A DNA stretch of 64,000 bases. It comes from Gigaspora rosea (lineage: Eukaryota; Glomeromycota; Glomeromycetes; Diversisporales; Gigasporaceae). Within the stretch, counting starts at the first letter, position 1; every line of letters starts with the position of its first letter. The notes beneath the pieces are model-generated. The model had not been told where the DNA came from. It did no database searches and worked only from the letters and a program-made list of their open reading frames with translations. This document shows positions 1 to 11,280 of this stretch, piece after piece. The stretch is taken from positions 104,557 through 168,556 of the forward strand of contig QKWP01000631.1 in the NCBI GenBank assembly GCA_003550325.1. Direction: 5' to 3'. Position numbers and translations under genes: made by a program.

Positions 1-236
1 AACGATAATGACATTGATGACGATGATAACATTGATGATAATAATGACAATGATGCCGATAACAATAATAGCGAACAAACCAAATTAATATTAAAATTTA
101 ATATATGGGATCTAGCTAAAACATTTCTTTATAACTATACAAAACAAGAAGGCTTAGTATATGTAAGAAAAGGCATATATTAGATCCAAAGGATAATACC
201 ATTATAAGATATCAAATATATAAATGCTTTTATACC
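1..236 (+). pseudogene. N-terminal FAR1/MULE-type transposase fragment (left half of MULE-A)
   Basis: Frame 1 is open from the window edge. It starts with an Asp/Asn-rich stretch (GAT/AAT/GAC codons to about base 72), then reads NIWDLAKTFLYNYTKQ and EGLVYVRKG. After a one-base slip near 180 it reads IIRYQIYKCFYT. This resembles the N-terminal DNA-binding region of FAR1-like MULE transposases. The frame stops at 236, where E1 begins, and resumes in the same frame at 11281 (STHEPQKEILEENRRDRDSH) behind a duplicated TTTTATACC. The upstream part lies outside the window. A frameshift and later stop codons make it non-functional. Confidence 0.72.
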
Positions 237-926
237 GAGTAATACGAATAGTTGTGATGTATGGTTGATCAAAGAAGTAGTATATGGAGTCCTCTACGTA
301 GTAATATGAATAGTTGTGACGTATGGTTAATCAATGAAGTAGTGTATTGCCCGTAAATTAATGGGGCTGCAACTGCATATATATTAAATATTATGCAGCA
401 TAAATTAAACTACGCATGTATAATTTTCTTTAAATAATTACTATTATGTGTAATATTCTTTAAATTATAAACATTAATTAATAGAAATTAAAATTCTTTC
501 TTTTGCAATACTTTTATTCCAACACTTATTTGAAATAATATGTCTTCTAGTACTGCAATATACATTTCTTCAAATGATATTACTTCTGATAAAGATCATG
601 CCTTTTCTGTTACAATGAATAGTTTTACCGAAAGAGATTTTAGTCTTAATAATGACTTCAAAGAGGATCTTGATTTTGACAAAACATTAAATATACCTTC
701 CATTAATCAAGAAACGCTTAGCTCAACTTCATCTGAAATAGAAAATGATATAATTTTTCTTACAAAAAATTTAACTGCTAAAAAAGTAATTCATTCATTG
801 ACTCTAATTGAATACCCATCTACAAGTGAAGAAGGAATTGCAATTATTTATCATATTAATGGATGGAATAATATAGATTCAGCATTTACAGATGTAAGTT
901 TTTATAAATTATTCAATTATTTATTA

Positions 927-2747
927 GACTGTTGCTAACTTTCACCCTAGGTAATATCACCTAGTTCGAAAATCGGATCGGAAACCGGGTCAAAAACTAG
1001 TTTGAGGCCTGGATGACCAGATCACGTGGTCGACGTCAGTGGCTAAAATTGGGTTGCAGAGTCTGCAGACCGCAACAAATTTTAAATTTCCGCAACCAAA
1101 TTCTGAAGTGCATATGCAGATTCCGCACATAAATTTGAAAATTTTACTTATAAATTTTGATTAAATACTTATACGCGCAACTAAATTTTTATAAATTCTT
1201 ATAATCCGCAACTTTTTTTTTATTTAGTTGCAGCCCGCAACTAATTTAAAAATTGAATTTTAGATACTAGTCGACGTAATTGACGTGATCGATGTAGGAC
1301 ATATATACGAACGCACATACGTACGAATGCACATACGTAAGTATTCCAATTTTTTTTATTTGAGTTATTTTTAATGCAAAAATTACCATATTTTCAGTAC
1401 TTACTGGATGATATTTATTTAAGTAATACAGTTTTAACAATTCTTATTGCGGTTTAAACTATTCTGTCACTACGCGTAAATATAAATTCTTATACACTAC
1501 TTCGTACAGCTTGTGTTGCTTCGCTTACGCTCAGCAACACAGACAGGGCTCGCTTCGCTCATCCTGTAGTCACTGCGCTTCAGCTGTCGCCTCTGCTTCG
1601 CTCCCTTTTCTAATTATTCGATACAACTACAACTAATATACTCTAACTTACCCTAACCCTAACCCTAGCCCCAACTTAACGGCTCAACAAAATTTCACGA
1701 CGAGCAACACAAACAAATACACACCTAAAATACCCCCAAAGACTACAATAAAGAAAGAATAGCCTATCCCAATTTTGCTTATAAAACAAAAAAAAAAGTA
1801 AATACTCTAACTATGCCAACTCCAAAAACGACAAAATCCACATTGGCAACTCTCTAACTACGATGACATGATTCTATACATCTAACTACGGCAACAGCAG
1901 CTCCAAAATAACACGGCGCCAAAAAAAATGACAAATTCAACACCGGTGATTCTCTAATTATAGTGAACGACATAAACAAAAGAAATCTAACCGTTAGCTG
2001 TCCTAAAAAAAGGGGTGTTAGTTAAACAACGTTTCATGAAGAGAAAGAAAAAAGTAGCTAACAAAAACTCCAATAACAATACTACAAGCAAGATAACATG
2101 GCGTCAAAAACGATGAACCCACCAACTGGTTACTCCAACATGACAACAGCAACCCTAAAATTACACGGCCCAAAAATGACGAATTTCACACCGGCGATTC
2201 TCCAACAACAGCAAACCACGACTTCAACAAGAGCAATTCCGACTGTTTAAAAAAGTGGCGTTAGTTAAACAAGGTTTCGTAAAGCGAAAGAAACAAGGTA
2301 GTTAACAAAACTTACTTCAATACGGCGATAGCGACTCCAAAAACGGCGTACAAAGCGAAGAAATCTACGATAGCGATTCTTTAAATGGTTACGGTACGAT
2401 TTCCTGAAAGCTATTTCCCCGACATGTCATTTACCCGACATCACGCAGGTGACAATTTGCTAAAATATATGCTACAACTAACAAAATACTAACTTTAACC
2501 CTATGTGATGTCGGGAAAATAGTTTTCGGTAAAGTGGGTTTCGGGAAAGTGAGAATCAACGCTTTAAACATGGCTGTACCTGAAATAAAACAGCGTTGGT
2601 TAATATCGTATAAGAAAGAAGATGAAATACAAAAAAAAAAAAATACTTATATAGATCTGATGTTGTGTAACTGGCGAGATCATATAAACAACGATGATCT
2701 TCACTCGGCATAGGTGATATCACCTAGGGTGAAAACTAGTTATATAC
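927..2747. mobile_element. Element P, copy 1 (9-bp TSD) in intron 1 of the E1 transposase
   Basis: TATTTATTA flanks both sides (918-926, 2748-2756). The ends share an inverted repeat around TTTCACCCTAGG followed by TRATATCACCTA; the subterminal core TAGGTGATATCACCTA is itself palindromic. The second copy is 33683-35134. Inside: GCAAC/GTTGC-rich sequence (1050-1260), a CTTCGCT-rich patch (1500-1610), telomere-like CCCTAACCCTAACCC (about 1650) and an A+C-biased stretch (1680-2400). No open frame; non-autonomous. Confidence 0.75.
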
Positions 2748-3820
2748 TATTTATTATTATAAAATTTTAAATATTACCATTATGTTAATAATTAATAATT
2801 TAGATTTAATATTCGAAGGGTAAACCATGTGGTCAAAATTAAACAACTTGTACTTACTTGGGTGATATCACTGTTACAAAAAAAGAGCGAACTTGTCAAG
2901 AAGTTAAAATTTGTGAATTTGCAAATTTAGAACTTCAAGAAATGCAGCATGAATCTGTAAATCCTAATTCAGATTTGCAATTGAAAATAACTAAGAATTA
3001 TCAGCTAATAATATAGAAAATAATACTTTTGTATAAGTTTTTTTAACAAATATATATTATGTTATATTATGATATTTATACTAATAAAATGTATATATTT
3101 AGTATATATTTAGCTGCATACAAAACCCAATGTCAATTTCAAAAAAATGGAGTATGATGTACAGGTTTACCAGTATTAAAACGGTTGCACCGTCATAATA
3201 ATACATTATCATCAACATATTTTATTGGATGTTCCAACTGGCAATATCAAGAAAAATGCCATCGCTATATTAGCATTAATGAAAATATTGATTGTAATTT
3301 GCTTCAACAACTTTTAGACGAAACTTATGAGGTAATATATTATTATAAATAAAAAATAAATAAATTTAATTTTTTATTTAAATTTAATTTATTTATTAAA
3401 TTTATAATTAGGGTGAATCTAATGAACCAGTAAATAATTGTTATACTGTTTTACATAATAGTTCAAAAAAAACACATTGCCATAAGTTAATTAATAATAA
3501 ATTTATTTATTATACTGGTAAATTTAATATATTTACTATTTTTAATATATTTATAGCATATCCACATCGCACAAGCAATATTATTAAACAAGGATTAATA
3601 GTTCGCAAGACTTGCAATATTAAATATTATGCTAATACCATTAGATATAAAAAGTTGCCCATATATAATTTTTTTAATTAAAGGTATTCATTTACATCCT
3701 CCACCACCACCTAATCGAGTACCAGATACTATACGTAACTGTTTGCAAGAATTAATTTATCAAGCAAATGATAATACAAGTAATGTTACATCGACTCATA
3801 TTATAACAGGTAATTAAATA

Positions 3821-4173
3821 AGGGTTTTATAATTTACCGCCATGGCGATGTACCGCCACCCCTTGATCAACCAATTAGAATGCAGAATCAGGTATAACAT
3901 GAAATCGAAGCGATTACGAATTTTTTTCAAAAATTGGCTATAGCACGAAATTTGCCTATGAAATCATCTCTCAAGCACTAACAAAAAAAATTCCACTCGA
4001 AATTTTGGATTAGTATCTCTTTGCTAAATCGCCCTACCCTAACCCTATCCCTATCCCTATCCCTCACCCTCACCCTAACCCTAAACTAACAAATTAATTT
4101 ATTGTTTTGATTTCACATTACACCAGATCTTATAGGGTGCGGTGTATCGCATATGCGAAAAAATCAAAAATTC
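3821..4173. mobile_element. MITE M1 copy 1 (8-bp TSD ATTAAATA)
   Basis: ATTAAATA at 3813-3820 and 4174-4181. Ends carry palindromic tips (CGCCATGGCG left, CGCATATGCG right) followed by GTACCGCCACC/ATACACCGCACC. Inside is module A (3955-4025) followed by a long CCCTAA/CCCTAT/CCCTCA block (4027-4085). A close inverted copy is 39473-39805. It lies in an intron of the E1 gene, so it did not break a codon. Confidence 0.8.
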
Positions 4174-4694
4174 ATTAAATAATTAATTTTAATAATTTAT
4201 TTTTATAATATATAAAGATTTAATATTTTATTATTTTAGAAAATTTGATTAAATCTTATTTTGGAACTGAATATCTTGCAAATATTCATGCTTCTCTAAA
4301 TAAAATTGATCATCTTCGATATTATATAAATAAAATTCAGAAAGAAATACATCCTCGAGGTCAAGGACTTTTGGGTGTTATTTATAATTATTCTCGCAAT
4401 ATTAATAATATTTGTGACTATATAAAACGATTAGGTATTTAAATATTATTTTAATTTTATTAAATTTAATATAAATTATTTATTTATAAATTAATTTTAT
4501 TAGAATTTTTTGAGGACCAACATATATTAATTATATGTACAACTTCTGAACAATTAAATGAATGGATGAAATGCGAATATTTTCAAATTAATTTATCTTT
4601 AAAGTGTAGCTGGAGAAATAAATGAATTTGAAATTAATTATTATAATAATTCTCATAATTTAAGTAAGCTAATAATTTATTATATTATTTATTA

Positions 4695-5316
4695 GGGAAA
4701 ATAAATTTGTCGCACCCCTGGTTCGGCCAATCAAATCGCACGATTTTATAGGCAAAAAAAAATTTTTTTTAAAAATTAAAAATTTTATATAATAAAGTAT
4801 AAAATTTATATAAAATAGCATGCCATATAACGTAAAATTTTATTCTGAACAACTTTTTCTAAGTCATAAAGATAGATTGTCTTAGTAAAAAAACGTTTTA
4901 TAAGAAAAATCAAAAAATTCCAAAGTTAGCACATATAAAACTTTTTTTTTACTAAAATAATCTACCTTTTTAACTTAGAAAATGTTGTTTAGCATAAAAT
5001 TTTATATATAATTCTTAAACCTAAAGATAGATTTATATTAGTAAAAAAAAAGTTTTATATGTGCTAACGTTCGAAATTTTTGATTTTTCTTATAAACCGT
5101 TTTTTTTACGAAGATAATCTATCTTTATGACTTATAAAAGGTTGTTCAGAATAAAATTTTACATTATATGTTTTGATATCGCTTATTTATTTTTACACTT
5201 TACTAGTAAAATTTTGAATTTTTAAAAAATAAAATTTTTTGCCTACAAAATCGTGCGATTTGGTTGGCCGAATCGGGGGGTACGACATGTTGCGGGTGCG
5301 ACAAATTTCTATTCCC
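4695..5316. mobile_element. MITE M2 with long inverted repeats
   Basis: Left GGGAAAATAAATTTGTCGCA pairs with the inverted right end GGGAATAGAAATTTGTCGCA; pairing continues through CGATTTGATTGGCC-like sequence and AT-rich arms. It sits in an intron of the E1 transposase. The flanks are AT-rich and similar, so the TSD cannot be set firmly. Confidence 0.7.
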
Positions 5317-5500
5317 TATTTATTATATTATAAATTAAATATTTATTATATATTAATTAATATTATTTTAGTTCTTACCTTTGTTAGAGTTTTTACTAAT
5401 CGTACAACAACAATTGTATATTAAAGAATTTTCGATTTTTATTCGATCTTATATTTCAATTAACAAATTTATCACCTTAGTTTAAGCATATTCATGAAAC

Positions 5501-7279
5501 TAGAGATGTTAAGTGGTTCAGGTGAACCGGGTTCAAACCCGGTTCAAACTAGTTTTTTTAGCAGTTCGTTCAGAGAAAAATTAACTAGTAGTTTCCAAAC
5601 TAGTTTTATAACCTTAGTTCATAACTTGGTTTATAAATCTAGTTTATAAACTTAATTTATATAACTAGTCTAGAAACCCAGTTTATGAACTAGTAGTTCA
5701 ACCTACTATTATATGATTCATCAAGGTCTCACGGTCATATTGTAAGATACCTGTTCATTAACTAATTTTTTCTTGTTGTTAATAAAAATACTACAGAGCA
5801 ACCAGTTATAAAGTGCTTATTTGAGATAACTTGTATCATGATTATTATATGCGAACTTTATTCTCGCTCAAATTTCATATTAAACACTCTCTTTATTAGA
5901 GATTATGAAGATACAAAATGGGAGTAGTGCTCCACTCCATCACTTTTCTCTCCTACTACTATATACTTTGCTCATAACAACTCTACGTATACTGTGCTCA
6001 TAACAACTCAATGTGCACGTGATGTGTCACATGTCAAAGCATAATTGAGGATCGCCAATGCTAAGGTATGGCGCATCTTTTTTTTTTTCTAATAGCGGCA
6101 CATTAGCTGGCACATTCAACTCATTACATTCAACTTCAATTTTTTATAACAGCGAGTTCGAGCCCACGCTATAGTGCGGCGCATTCAACTCGGTTCACAT
6201 GATAACATCAACGAGTTTAAGCCCACGCTATGGTGCGATGCATTCAACTCGGTTCTCATGACAACATTAACGAGTTCGAGCCCACGCTATGGTGCGGCTC
6301 ATTCAACTCGTTATATGACAACAGGCAGGGCGCTAGATACTAGGTGCAATAAATAAGAGAGAGCAGGAGGGATAGGAGTCAGATCATAATCGGGCACCGA
6401 AGAGAACAAGTGACAAGACAAGCAAAGAAAGAATGTATCTTTATAATCTCCACATATCTATAATCTATCACATGCATCTATAATCTCCATTGCATGCAAT
6501 CATATACTATTACCTTTTTCATATAAGCCTCAATTTCATATAAGCCACAAATCAGGTTATCCTCGCGATAATAACCCTAGCGTGACTTCGTCAACGCATA
6601 GGGCTATTTTTTGTCTATCCAAATATCATGTTCCACAAATAGACAAACAATATTAAAATATCGTGTAACAAAAAAAATACCAAAATTACTAACCCCCCGA
6701 CACAAACTAAATAAATTCTTTAATAATTAGAATATAATAAAAATTAAATAGAAATAAATAAACAGAACCCGAGATTCGAGTTTTGTAATAATAATAATAA
6801 TAATAAAATAATAAATTAAATTAAAATTAAAATTAATAATAAAACTATTACAAAACTCGAATTTCGAGTTTTGTTTATTTATTTATATTTAATTTTTATT
6901 TATTCATACTACTATTTCTTTTTATTTTTGATGCGCATTTGTTCTTATTACGTAAACACAGTATCATACCCGGGCTTTAATACATATTTATCCTTTATTT
7001 TTGAATATTATTCTATACTGTAAATTTTAAGAAAGTGTAAAAAACTTATTTTAAGCATATTTTTTTATATTTAAAATTAAATAAACTTAGTCCATAAACT
7101 CAAGCTTTAACTTAAAGCTAACCCGAAGTTTATGCTTAAAGTTTATGAACTCAAGCTCAAACTCAAGTTTAACCGTTAAAGTTCGACTAAAGTTCATGAA
7201 CTTCAGTTCAGTTCGTTTTTTCTTTGAACTTCTTGGGACTGAACCAGAACCGGACTGAACGAACCACTTAACATCCCTA
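5501..7279. mobile_element. Non-autonomous hAT-like element (TIR TAGRGATGTTAAGTGG)
   Basis: The 8-bp TSD is catgaaac (5493-5500) / catggaac (7280-7287), one mismatch. TIRs are TAGAGATGTTAAGTGGTTC and the inverted TAGGGATGTTAAGTGGTTC. It splits an exon of the E1 transposase (reading ...HE / GTKWSCIIADLDLA). Subterminal regions repeat AACTAGTTTATAAAC-type words in both directions. It also holds a tandem repeat (6145-6325) and an inverted repeat around 6769-6874. No transposase frame. Confidence 0.85.
6145..6325 (+). repeat. Minisatellite, about 63-bp unit, three copies
   Basis: The units contain GAGTTCGAGCCCACGCTAT, then GGTGCGGCGCATTCAACTCG, with small changes. The open frame 6174-6356 is a by-product of the repeat, not a gene. 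Confidence 0.75.
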
Positions 7280-7768
7280 CATGGAACTAAGTGGAGTTGT
7301 ATAATTGCTGACTTAGATTTAGCTTAAGCGCAAGGTCTTGGCTTAGTATTAAATAAAATTGATAAAACAAAAAGTTGGGAAGATCATTTAATTCATATAT
7401 TTAAGTCATGCCATGTACATTATAAATGGTAAATATTAAATTTATTTATTTATTTTATTTATTTATTATTTATTTATATTATATTATATTTATTATAGCA
7501 ATATTTTAAATAAAAAATATGATAATAATATAACAAATAATATGCTTGCATTTCTTATAGCTGATTCAGAAGATGCAATTAATAAATTATTTGATAATAT
7601 CCAATTACTTGATGAAAATTTGAAAGGTTAAAGTATTTAAATTTTTTGTAAAAAATATTTGATCATATAGTATTAATAAATTTATATTTTTACTAGATTG
7701 GGTTAGAGCTTGGACCTGGATATCCGCATACCCTTTTCACTGTACCCGTTTTAGAAAAGTTATATCCA

Positions 7769-8678
7769 GGACCCCAAATAATCTATGTGAGGTTATATTT
7801 GAGCATCATAGTAAAAATTTTTTGGCTAGCTGTTTTGGTTTGGTATATATAAGCTATATTTCACACATTAGATAGAACTTTTACCCATCTTTAACTTTTT
7901 TTGAAATACAACGTTTTCTAAAAAAAACAACAAAATGTTTCTTAAAAAAAAAAAAAACAACAACGAGACAAATTATTTTTTTTTATTATTTTTTTNTTTA
8001 AAAAATTTTTTATGCCCATCTAATCCATAATATGTCCTAGATAGTGATGCCACCGAAATTGATTTTTGAAAAAGGCCTATTTTGTCTCCATTAGAGAAAA
8101 TTAAAATTTTTTATAAGAAAAAGCAAATAAATTTATATAGATATGTTCTTTATAATTTCATCTATTCAAAAAAAGTATCAAATAATTTCGTCTTTCAAGT
8201 AAAATAGATCAAAAACAATTTCGTCTTCAAATTTTAATTTCGGGTTTTAGAACCCGAAATAGTTTCGTCCTCATGTATAGTCCTAGACCATAACTACATA
8301 TACTACAAAATAAAAAAAATAAAAAAAAGTCCATTTTGACATATTTTTATTCCTCTTTTCCTTTTACTCCTCTCTCCATTTTCTCCCTCTCTCCCTTTTC
8401 CCCTTTTCTCCTTTTTACCTTCTCTTCCTTTTCTCCTCTCTCCTTTTTATCTGCTAGCTTATTATTATAGCCCAATTTTTCATTAGCACATTTCAAATAT
8501 AACATTTATAAAATTACCCCTATTGGCATTCTTTCAAATATACCTATTTTGCCATTTAGCAGGTTTTAAATATAATCTTTTTCTCCAATACCTACTTTTC
8601 AAAATATAACCTTTTTTAAAAAACGGCCTTCTATTAGCTATTTTTCAACTATGACCTCATATAGATTATTTGGGTCCT
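7769..8678. mobile_element. Inner element, 9-bp TSD TTATATCCA
   Basis: TTATATCCA at 7760-7768 and 8679-8687. TIR GGACCCCAAATAATCTATRT, then GAGGTTATATTTGA; the right end is its inverse. Similar ends occur at 17464-17660 and 63793-64000. Contains a hairpin (8241-8265, ATTTCGGGTTTT/AGAACCCGAAAT) and a C/T-only run at about 8345-8460. One ambiguous base (7996) sits in a T-run. Confidence 0.7.
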
Positions 8679-9339
8679 TTATATCCAGATAACCGTCAAT
8701 TTTAGTTTGCGGATATCTGGACGGATAACCGGATAACCTTCCGGATATCCAAAAATCATGCAGATACTTGGATAAACCGGAAAACCTGTAATATCATGAG
8801 TCAAGTACAATGATTGCTAATTGGATGCAGCATTCAAAAGTACCTTTAGCGAATCCAGAATGTAATTCATCATATATTTGAATTGCCAACGCTTCATTAG
8901 GTGTTACTTTAATGGGCAGTTAAAAAAAACTTTTAAAATAAAATGAATATAAATTAATTAATGTAAAGTATTTAATCAGTAAAAACGAGGAGCTTGTCAC
9001 GAAGTAACAAGTGACTATTATTACAAGATCAAATGACTTTATATGATCACATGCTTAACTTGTCAGTTTAACTTTTATGTATAGTTTTTATATGTTTTGT
9101 ATGGTTGCGTTGATCATTGAAATATGAATTACCATGATCATTAGAGAACCCGTAAGAGAAGCAAAAAATTTCTGAGCATATAATCGGTAATGCAAGATGA
9201 GATTGTTTTATTGCTAATACAAGGTATTTAAGACCTTTGATTAGATTTATCTTTCTTTTGCATTGCTCTATCGCTTGTCCTGTAATGAAACTGGCTCTAT
9301 AATCCCACCCTTGACCCAGTAACTCATAAACTAAGAGCA

Positions 9340-9700
9340 ATACAAGAATCTTATGTTGGCATTAGGCACTATAGCTACGATAGTAAGGTCATGATAATGA
9401 TTAGCTTCACAGCTACAGTAGCAGTGCAAGGACCTCATATTTGGTGATTAGGTACCACAGCTATGATACCAGTGTAGGGATCTATGCTTGGTAATCAGAC
9501 TCTATGGCTATGTCGTGATTAGGCTTTGTAGCTGCAATAGCAACGCAAGAATCTCATGTTGGTGATTGGGTTCCACAGCTACGATAGCAGTGCAAGAACC
9601 CAATGTTGTGATTAGATTAGGCTTCATAGCTATGATAGCAGTGCAAGAACCTCATATTGTGATTAGGCTTCGCAGCTGTAATAGCAGTGTAAGGGCCTAT
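9340..9700 (+). repeat. Degenerate minisatellite, mostly ~45-65-bp units, about six or seven copies
   Basis: Units share GATTAGGCTTCACAGCTAC, then GATAGCAGTGCAAGAACCTC. Copies differ by point changes and small deletions. Non-coding, inside the GGATATCC element. Confidence 0.7.
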
Positions 9701-11280
9701 GGGTAAGTAACAGCATACATGTCATTACATAACACTATTTAACTGATTCTTGGTACAGCTATGTGATTTTTCTTTGGCTATATATAGATCAGTTTTACTA
9801 GGTCACAGCATGTTTTCTTGTAGCCATAAATATGTAATTTATTATAAGGCAAATAGTTAGTTTTGAATGGAAATATTCCTTTGAAGTCTAGATATCCAAA
9901 TAGGTATGTTATAGAGCCTGTAATTGGTAGCGAACAGAATCCCCATATGTTCTTCCTTTTGTGTAAATAAAATCATCTCATCAAGCAATAATAAAACTTT
10001 AAAAAAATTGAACAAAATGTTTTTTACATAGAATTTATTTTAACATTAAAGATTACTGTAAATAATATTGTACTACCTGGAAATAACTATTACACAGATA
10101 TCAATTGATTATGATAGATACCTGTGGATACCTGCGGATATCCATTAGGTTATCTGTTTCAAACTGACGGATAACGGTTACTATCTGTAAGACATTAGTA
10201 ACACCCGGATATACGGTTAACCGTATGGATATCCAGATAAGGGGTCCACAGGTCCAACCTTTAGATTGGGTCTTATTTTATAAGCAAAAATGGGTCATTG
10301 CATCATTTAATAAAAATATTTCACAAATAGATGATAATATTTGGAGAATAGCACATAATAATACTAATGTTGCAGAAGCAGCGCATGCTTTAAGTAATCA
10401 ACGTAGAAAAGGCCTTCAATTAATGAATGCAATTTTACAGTAAGTATACATATATTATATGTTTAATAATTATTATTTATATATTATTTATTTATTATCA
10501 ATTTTGTAGAGAATATAAATTAGATAAAGAAAGATTTACAGCAATTAATATTCATTAGCAATATAATATACCTCAACAAGGACGTAGTAAAGGCCCTATA
10601 TCATGTAATCTTTTATCCAATAAGCGTAAAGGTAAATTATCTAATAATAATTAATGCAAATAATTTATTTTATTCTATTACTAAATTTTTCTTTATAATT
10701 AGCCAAGGCTCAAACTAAAGATTAAATACAACAAAACCAAAGACTAATAAAAAAAATATATATTTCTACAACAAAAAAACAAAAAACTCAAAAAATGGTT
10801 AATGAATCTGAAGATACTAATGAAAGCAATAATGAAAAAAGTTCAAAATCTGACAAGCTAGAATACTTAGAACGAAAATTGGCATTAAAAGAACGTGAAC
10901 TTGATTTGCGAGAGAGAGAGGCAAGAGTTCATTCAATTGAACTATCAAATCTTGAAAAAGAGCATAAATTAAAATCTGCTAATTAATTAATGATATCGAC
11001 ATAGTTAGTCAAGTTATTAAATGTATCAATATATAAAATATAGATACAAATATAAAAATACCAAATATAATAGATAAATGCTCAATTGCTATTAGTTTAA
11101 ATATTGCATATAAAATATTTATTCTTCAATATATATTAAATTTTTTAGCACACAAGTTTGTATAAATATATATATCCAAGTATAGTATACTATTTATATA
11201 CATAATTGCTATTTTTAGTAACATACATCACTACTTTGATCAACAATACATCACAACTATTTGTAACACCGTTTTATACC

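Larger units (their letters stand above)
7704..10261. mobile_element. Element with GGATATCC/GGATAACC subterminal motifs, 10-bp TSD
   Basis: TAGATTGGGT at 7694-7703 and 10262-10271. Deleting the insert plus one duplicate joins the E1 exon cleanly into DWVLFYKQKWVIASF. Both ends have TTGGACCTG, then many GGATATCC / GGATAACCG words (8690-8790 and 10110-10240). Near 8803-8930 is a short coding-like relic (YHESSTMIANWMQHSKVPL...). It contains the inner element 7769-8678 and a minisatellite. The minus-strand frame 9068-9340 has no recognisable product. Confidence 0.7.
540..10986 (+). pseudogene. Multi-exon divergent MULE-like transposase relic of E1, broken by nested transposons
   Basis: Inferred exons: 540-893, 2804-3030, 3114-3331, 3412-3517, 3557-3809, 4240-4434, 4504-~4675, 5372-5500+7282-7438, 7499-7626, 7697-7703+10272-10439, 10510-10631, 10703-10986, all with GT-AG introns. 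The N-terminal half is Cys/His-rich, including CPYIIFLIKGIHLHPPPPP (C...HxH, like WRKY-GCM1-type fingers). The catalytic part has IIADLDLA*AQGLG and a following CHVHYKW (compare TDxDxA and CxxH of MULEs), then NNTNVAEAAHALSN (compare TSNxxESxN). The end is a charged coiled coil (LALKERELDLREREARVHS). Frameshifts occur near 3020, 3630 and 4605. In-frame stops are mostly TAA/TAG where CAA/CAG is expected. I recall this architecture as a large protein family in mycorrhizal fungi; the MULE assignment is my inference. Confidence 0.75.
237..11271 (+). mobile_element. E1: composite DNA transposon, long TIRs, 9-bp TSD, carrying a divergent transposase gene
   Basis: The left end (GAGTAATACGAATAGTTGTG...) and the reverse complement of the right end (CGGTGTTACAAATAGTTGTG...) match over about 45 bp, with most mismatches at the outer tip. 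TTTTATACC flanks both sides (228-236 and 11272-11280) and interrupts the MULE-A reading frame exactly. The left TIR is followed by a diverged tandem copy of itself (about 300-350). The element is 11 kb because at least five other elements landed inside it; without them about 4.3 kb remain. TSD length and TIR length fit Mutator-like elements, and the enclosed gene (540-10986) has MULE-like catalytic-region motifs. Decayed, non-autonomous today. Confidence 0.85.

Noticed and set aside
1620..1670. True telomere
   Set aside because: Only a few degenerate CCCTAA units inside a transposon, with sequence continuing on both sides.
2855..2880. GGGTGATATCACTG resembling the end of element P
   Set aside because: It lies in an exon of the E1 transposase and encodes YLGDITVT; similarity to the element end is coincidental.
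6174..6356. 60-codon frame
   Set aside because: By-product of the 63-bp minisatellite.
9068..9340. 90-codon minus-strand frame
   Set aside because: Inside a non-coding transposon, no recognisable motif or exon partner.
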